From contig CAYVHO010000011.1 of assembly GCA_964451325.1 (NCBI GenBank), forward strand, positions 1-64,000: a stretch of DNA of 64,000 nt, given 5' to 3'. Under the pieces are notes generated by a model, which saw nothing but the letters and a program-made list of their open reading frames with translations, was not told the origin of the DNA and ran no database searches. Made by a program: the position numbers and the translations under genes. The first letter of the stretch is position 1. Every line of letters starts with the position of its first letter. This DNA comes from JAADHI01 sp964451325. GTDB taxonomy: Bacteria > Nitrospirota > Nitrospiria > SBBL01 > JAADHI01. Below, piece by piece: positions 60,063 through 64,000 of the stretch.

Positions 60063-60986
60063 CTATAACGATTCACCCAAGAGCCCTGAAACAAAGGCTT
60101 CGGGGTTGAAGGGAATTAAGTCCGTCATGCCCTCACCCACACCCACATGGAGTACCGGCACAGACAAGGATTCGACAATCGGCACAACAATCCCGCCCTT
60201 GCCGGTTCCATCTAGTTTGGTGAGCACGATGCCTGTGAGACTTGCGGCTTTTTGAAAGTGTTCGGCTTGTGAAAGCGCATTTTGACCCGTGGTGGCATCC
60301 AGTACAAGGACTTTTTGGTGTGGCGCATCGGGGATCTGCTTTGAGATGACGCGAGTCATTTTTTTGAGCTCTTCCATTAGGTTGTGTTTTGTCTGAAGAC
60401 GTCCCGCCGTATCAATCAGCAGATGATCCACTTTTCGCGCTAAGGCAGCACTCACGGCATCGTAGGCCACAGCCGAAGGATCGGCATTGCCGGGGTGTTG
60501 GATGACTTCTGCCCCCACACGCTCTCCCCAAATGGATAATTGTTTTGCGGCACCTGCCCGAAAGGTGTCTGCAGCCGCTAAAAGAACCGTCTTATTTTCG
60601 GACTTGAGTTGCCAGGCGATCTTGCCGATGGAGGTTGTTTTTCCGACGCCGTTGACCCCCACAAAAAGGGTCACAAATGGGGCCTGAAAATCGACTGAGG
60701 GCACGATGGCTGTATTCAAAATTTCTAACAGGGTTTCACGAAGTTTGGCTTTTAGGGCCACAAGATCTGAGACTTCTTTACGATCAACGGAGGTTTTGAG
60801 GGCTTCAATCAGACGACGGGTGACGGCCACTCCCAAGTCCGCACCAATGAGCAGGGCCTCCAAGTCGTCCAAAGTCTCCGCATCTATCTCGGTTTTTCGG
60901 GAAAAAAGCGCGTCTAAACCTGAAGAAAAATAGGCGCGGGTTTTTGAGAGCGCATCTCCTGTTTTTTTCCAGAATTTAAAGGCCAC
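60063..60986 (-). CDS. ftsY: Signal recognition particle receptor FtsY
   Basis: A 307-aa SRP GTPase that docks ribosomes at the membrane. The N domain is followed by the G domain with FVGVNGVGKTTSIGKIAWQL (P-loop), LAAADTFRAGAAKQL, LLIDTAGRLQTKHNLMEEL and VLTKLDGTGKGG. The acidic A domain of E. coli FtsY is missing, as in many bacteria; membrane contact would use the N-terminal amphipathic helix. GTG start overlapping ybeY by 11 bp. Confidence 0.96.
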   Translation of the reverse strand: MAFKFWKKTGDALSKTRAYFSSGLDALFSRKTEIDAETLDDLEALLIGADLGVAVTRRLIEALKTSVDRKEVSDLVALKAKLRETLLEILNTAIVPSVDFQAPFVTLFVGVNGVGKTTSIGKIAWQLKSENKTVLLAAADTFRAGAAKQLSIWGERVGAEVIQHPGNADPSAVAYDAVSAALARKVDHLLIDTAGRLQTKHNLMEELKKMTRVISKQIPDAPHQKVLVLDATTGQNALSQAEHFQKAASLTGIVLTKLDGTGKGGIVVPIVESLSVPVLHVGVGEGMTDLIPFNPEAFVSGLLGESL

Positions 60987-61428
60987 TGGCGCGATCCTGT
61001 ATTTTTTTTAAAATGAAACGCTCTCGGCGTGTCATTTTTTTCTCTTCGGCTTCCGAGCGTTCGTGATCATAACCCATGAGATGCAAAACCCCATGAATGA
61101 GTAAAATGAGCAATTGTTCATACATCTTACGTGCGTATAATTTTGCCTCGACTTCACACATCTCCAGCGAAATCATCACATCACCCAAAAAACTTGGATG
61201 TAAACCGCCGCCCTCACCCTCTAACATCGGAAAGGACAAAACATCAGTCGCACGGTCGATTTGACGATAATCACGATTATAAATACGAATACGGCGGTTA
61301 TTCACAAAAACGATGCTGATTTCCCCCTGTTCAAATTTTTGCAGCAATAAAATCTGCTCCGTCCAAACGATGATCTGTGCCGTATTGAGGGGGTACTTAC
61401 GTTGTTTGTTTAGAATGGAAATATCCAT
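60976..61428 (-). CDS. ybeY: Endoribonuclease YbeY
   Basis: A 150-aa rRNA maturation and ribosome quality-control RNase. The zinc site is HGVLHLMGYDHERSEAE (three His), and the conserved TDVLSFPMLEGE strand sits before it. It is in the widespread phoH-ybeY pair, with ftsY following by overlap. ATG 61428 gives the standard N-terminus. Confidence 0.95.
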   Translation of the reverse strand: MDISILNKQRKYPLNTAQIIVWTEQILLLQKFEQGEISIVFVNNRRIRIYNRDYRQIDRATDVLSFPMLEGEGGGLHPSFLGDVMISLEMCEVEAKLYARKMYEQLLILLIHGVLHLMGYDHERSEAEEKKMTRRERFILKKIQDRASGL

Positions 61429-61449
61429 GAAGGTTGTTATCAGGAGAAA

Positions 61450-62448
61450 CTAAATTTTTCCCCTCTCGCGTTTTTTCTCGGAAAAATCATCGTAGGCCTT
61501 GATAATTTCCTGCACAAGATGATGGCGGACCACATCTTTCCCGGTGAAATAAGTAAAGCGTACCCCGCGCACTTCTTCTAAAATTTTTTGGATCTCGACA
61601 AGCCCCGACACCTGAGATTTTGGCAGATCGACCTGTGTCACATCTCCCGTAATAACGGCTTTTGAGCGATGACCCAAACGCGTTAAAAACATTTTCATCT
61701 GCATTGAGGTCGTATTTTGCGCCTCGTCCAAAATAATGAATGCATCGTTCAAAGTCCGGCCGCGCATAAAAGCCAAGGGCGCAATTTCAATATCACCCCG
61801 CTCAAGCAAACGATTGACCTGTTCGCCCTCCATCATGTCGTAAAGCGCATCATAAAGCGGTCGCAAGTAGGGGTTTACTTTTTCAACCAAAGTCCCCGGC
61901 AAAAACCCCAGACTTTCACCCGCCTCAACCGCCGGGCGCACAAGGATAATCCGCGCGACGTCTTTTTTTAAATACGCAGAAACCGCCATCGCCATCGCCA
62001 AATAGGTCTTTCCGGTTCCCGCAGGGCCAATGCCGACCACAACATCAAAATCTCGAATATGACTAATATAACGTTTTTGCGCGACGGATTTAGGGACGAT
62101 GGAGCGTTTTTTTCCCGAAACAATGATTTTATCCGCTTCAGAATCAGAAGCAGATAGCGGGGCTTCATCACCATCAGCCATTGAGACGGCGGCTTGAACA
62201 ATGCGACTGACTTCTTCCGTCGTTAAATGCGAGTCTTCTCCAGAACGGGCCATCAAGTCCAGAATGACCTGTTCTGCTTGCTCCACTTCATCTAGCACCC
62301 CGACAACACGCATTTCTGAACCGCGTGCCGTAATTTCGACCGAAAAAGCATCTTCAATAATCTTGATGTGTTGGTCGTAACTGCCAAAAAATGCGAGCTT
62401 GTTCACCCCCGCTTGAATCGCAATTTTTTTAAGATAAGGACGATTCAC
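61450..62448 (-). CDS. phoH: PhoH-family P-loop ATPase (YbeZ)
   Basis: A 332-aa protein with an N-terminal KH-like segment (IKIIEDAFSVEITARGSEMR) and a PhoH ATPase: GIGPAGTGKTYLAMAMAVSA (Walker A), FIILDEAQNTTSMQMKMFLT (Walker B), and GDVTQVDLPKSQVSGL. It partners YbeY in RNA metabolism in several bacteria. The GTG start overlaps the stop of the preceding lipoprotein gene (GTGA). Confidence 0.95.
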   Translation of the reverse strand: MNRPYLKKIAIQAGVNKLAFFGSYDQHIKIIEDAFSVEITARGSEMRVVGVLDEVEQAEQVILDLMARSGEDSHLTTEEVSRIVQAAVSMADGDEAPLSASDSEADKIIVSGKKRSIVPKSVAQKRYISHIRDFDVVVGIGPAGTGKTYLAMAMAVSAYLKKDVARIILVRPAVEAGESLGFLPGTLVEKVNPYLRPLYDALYDMMEGEQVNRLLERGDIEIAPLAFMRGRTLNDAFIILDEAQNTTSMQMKMFLTRLGHRSKAVITGDVTQVDLPKSQVSGLVEIQKILEEVRGVRFTYFTGKDVVRHHLVQEIIKAYDDFSEKKRERGKI

Positions 62449-63485
62449 GGACTTGTTTGCACTTGTTCCGAAACAGCAATAGCAGGATCGCTCGCATTTT
62501 CAGAGGGTGGGGCTTCTCCACCCGTTTCGGTATAAAGCAGAATTTGTTTGGTTCCGGTAATCCAGCCACGTTTTTCATCATTAAAATGAACCGCAGTCAA
62601 AAATTGCAGTGTGCCTGTCGTCTGTTGCTGCCAGGTGTCGCCACCATCCTGTGTCCGCAGCACCATGCCACCCGCCCCAACCACCCAGCCATTGTTTTCA
62701 TCTAAAAACGAAAGACCGGTCAGGAGAGAACTCACACCAGTCTTCAGGGAAAACCAGCTTTTACCGCCATCGTCCGTCTTTAGCACAAGACCTGCCGAAC
62801 CCACAATCCAACCTACCTTGTCATTCACAAAGGCAATTTGTAATAAATCAATCGTTGTGCCTGTCTCTCGCAAGGTCCAATTCTTTCCCGCATTTTCAGT
62901 GTAAAGCAGTTTGCCTTTTTGAGCGACGATCCAACCACGGCTTGCATCGCTAAAGTAGATTTGATTCATCGTCATCTGGCTGTCCCCTTTAGCACGCGTC
63001 CAACGCAGCCCCCCATCCTCGGTAGAAAGCAGAATCCCTTTTATCCCTGTAATCCACCCCTGTTTTTCATTGAGGAAATAAACAGCGGTGAGATCTTTTT
63101 TCACACCGCTGTGCTGAGGATTCCAGGACTGGCCCCCATCTTTTGTATGGGCAATCAAGCCACTATCGCCCACGGCCCAACCCAGTGTTTCATTCACAAA
63201 AAATGTGGAGACAATGAGCATTTCGGTCCCCGTTTCCTGAACAACCCAGTTTTTTCCGCCATTGCCAGTGTACAAAATAGCGCCCTTATTGCCACTCACC
63301 CAGCCCTTTTGATCGTCCAGAAAAAAAAGCCCACCCAGTGATACATCCAGAGGGATTTCCTGCAATTCGTAACCCGTAGAAATATCAGAACGATCCGGCA
63401 TTTCCGGCGTTTTAAGACAAGCCATGATGAAGACGCTCAAAAATAAGGTCACGACGATACGAAGTTGTATGTGGGCATTTTTCAT
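62445..63485 (-). CDS. YCF48-like beta-propeller lipoprotein
   Basis: A 346-aa protein with a lipoprotein signal (IVVTLFLSVFIMACLK; lipobox IMAC). About seven repeats of the YCF48/BNR propeller follow, each with the unit 'F.....GW.VG..G.I..T.DGG..W' (for example LGWAVGDSGLIAHTKDGGQ, KGWITGIKGILLSTEDGG). YCF48/HCF136 assists photosystem II assembly in plants and cyanobacteria; in other bacteria the role is unknown. The choice of start is uncertain: ATG 63485 gives a compact lipoprotein signal, while ATG 63527 overlaps the upstream stop (ATGA) and adds 14 residues. Confidence 0.82.
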   Translation of the reverse strand: MKNAHIQLRIVVTLFLSVFIMACLKTPEMPDRSDISTGYELQEIPLDVSLGGLFFLDDQKGWVSGNKGAILYTGNGGKNWVVQETGTEMLIVSTFFVNETLGWAVGDSGLIAHTKDGGQSWNPQHSGVKKDLTAVYFLNEKQGWITGIKGILLSTEDGGLRWTRAKGDSQMTMNQIYFSDASRGWIVAQKGKLLYTENAGKNWTLRETGTTIDLLQIAFVNDKVGWIVGSAGLVLKTDDGGKSWFSLKTGVSSLLTGLSFLDENNGWVVGAGGMVLRTQDGGDTWQQQTTGTLQFLTAVHFNDEKRGWITGTKQILLYTETGGEAPPSENASDPAIAVSEQVQTSP

Positions 63486-63523
63486 CTGAATCTCATCTCT
63501 CATTATTCTGGATAGTCGCAGGA

Positions 63524-64000
63524 TCATTTAAATTTTAAATGGGTCCAGTTCAGGCCGTAATCTGTACTTTTATAAAGCCCCTTCATCGTCCCGGCAAAAA
63601 GTGTTCCGGGCTTTTTAGGATAAATCGAAACCGTCAAAACGGACGAAGGCGTATTTGCAAACAGTTGCCAAGTCGCGCCACTGTCCTGAGACGTATAAAC
63701 CCCATCCCCATTACCGGCATAAAGACGCGAGACATCTTCAGAATCAATCGCAATCGAATTGATGTAGGATGTCGAAAATCCCTTATTTCGCGCTTCCCAA
63801 GTCTGCCCTAAATCTTCCGACTTAAAAACACCTTTATTGGTTCCGACATAAATGATATCAGGATCTACCGGATCAAATTGTATCGTATTCACCGCCCATT
63901 CCCTGAATGTGCCAGGCGCACGACGCCACTGCCGCGTCCCGTTCGTGGTCATAAAGAGCCCTTCATTCGTCCCCGCAAAAAGAATGTCTCGCGTTGTTGG
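63524..64000 (-). CDS. BNR/YCF48-type beta-propeller protein, N-terminus outside window
   Basis: The frame is open to the right edge of the window, so the start is missing. The visible 158 residues contain propeller units: ILFAGTNEGLFMTTNG, IIYVGTNKGVFKSEDLGQT, LYAGNGDGVYTSQDSGAT, TLFAGTMKGLYKSTDYGLN. The motifs are the sialidase Asp-box/BNR kind. Probably an exported propeller acting with the next gene, whose start it overlaps by ATGA if the longer reading is used. Confidence 0.8.
   Translation of the reverse strand, partial: PTTRDILFAGTNEGLFMTTNGTRQWRRAPGTFREWAVNTIQFDPVDPDIIYVGTNKGVFKSEDLGQTWEARNKGFSTSYINSIAIDSEDVSRLYAGNGDGVYTSQDSGATWQLFANTPSSVLTVSIYPKKPGTLFAGTMKGLYKSTDYGLNWTHLKFK

Noticed and set aside
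1..64000. CRISPR arrays, rRNA, tRNA, riboswitches
   Set aside because: I looked for regularly spaced repeats, cloverleaf ends with CCA and leader aptamers; none could be supported by eye. A covariance search could still find short ncRNA.

Overview
The window is a gene-dense chromosome segment from a Gram-negative bacterium of roughly mid-40s percent G+C (judged by eye). It carries lipid A/LPS genes, BamA, Skp, outer-membrane porins, LpxI (the DUF1009 enzyme used in place of LpxH by many Desulfobacterota, Nitrospirota, Nitrospinota and alphaproteobacteria), an NfuA-type scaffold, a pentaheme cytochrome c, a DUF4321 membrane protein and an SmbP-like metal-binding protein. This fits a deltaproteobacterial or Nitrospirota/Nitrospinota-like lineage; I cannot place it further. 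There is no rRNA, tRNA, CRISPR array or complete mobile element. Genes are tightly packed, with many ATGA/GTGA/TTGA stop-start overlaps.

Layout. 1-0.2 kb: the tail of a RAYT-like transposase followed by three 16-bp direct repeats. 0.2-8.7 kb: mixed metabolism (methyltransferase, outer-membrane channel, CbiX-like chelatase, lysine 2,3-aminomutase, an ATP-grasp-like protein paired with a glutaredoxin, porin, HhH-GPD glycosylase, CutA, alpha/beta hydrolase). 8.7-24.2 kb: a palindromic element, then the envelope operon bamA-skp-lpxD-fabZ-lpxA-lpxI-gfo/idh-lpxB-msbA-waaA-lpxK-lpxL-waaF/gmhB-trm112-like. It holds most of lipid A synthesis and export, Kdo transfer and early heptose addition. 24.3-30.4 kb: a small secreted protein, then on the minus strand glgX-glgB with a histidine kinase whose N-terminus is a nucleotide-binding Rossmann domain, and its response regulator. 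30.4-34.4 kb: a leader with hairpins, a REC-AraC regulator and an M1 aminopeptidase.

34.4-43 kb (minus strand): folP, ftsH, hpt, tilS, ribF, hemB and a cobA/hemD fusion. An intrinsic terminator lies inside the first codons of folP. 43-49.3 kb: an SmbP-like protein, DUF971, a formylglycine-generating-enzyme-like protein without catalytic cysteines, a VOC protein, an ECF sigma/anti-sigma operon, a CinA-type protein and three DsrE-family genes in tandem. 49.3-54.6 kb: a TPR protein, a pentaheme cytochrome c divergent from a HEAT-repeat lipoprotein, a second long palindrome, a 54-aa DUF4177 gene, nfuA and DUF4321.

54.6-57.0 kb: an 813-aa protein that looks like a polymorphic toxin or contractile-injection-system effector. 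It has a DUF4157-type N-terminal leader, a coiled coil, a possible ADP-ribosyltransferase-like core and a C-terminal tandem duplication. It is the best candidate for an undescribed function here. 57-64 kb (minus strand): uvrB, mscS, ftsY, ybeY, phoH and two beta-propeller (YCF48/BNR) proteins, the last running off the window.
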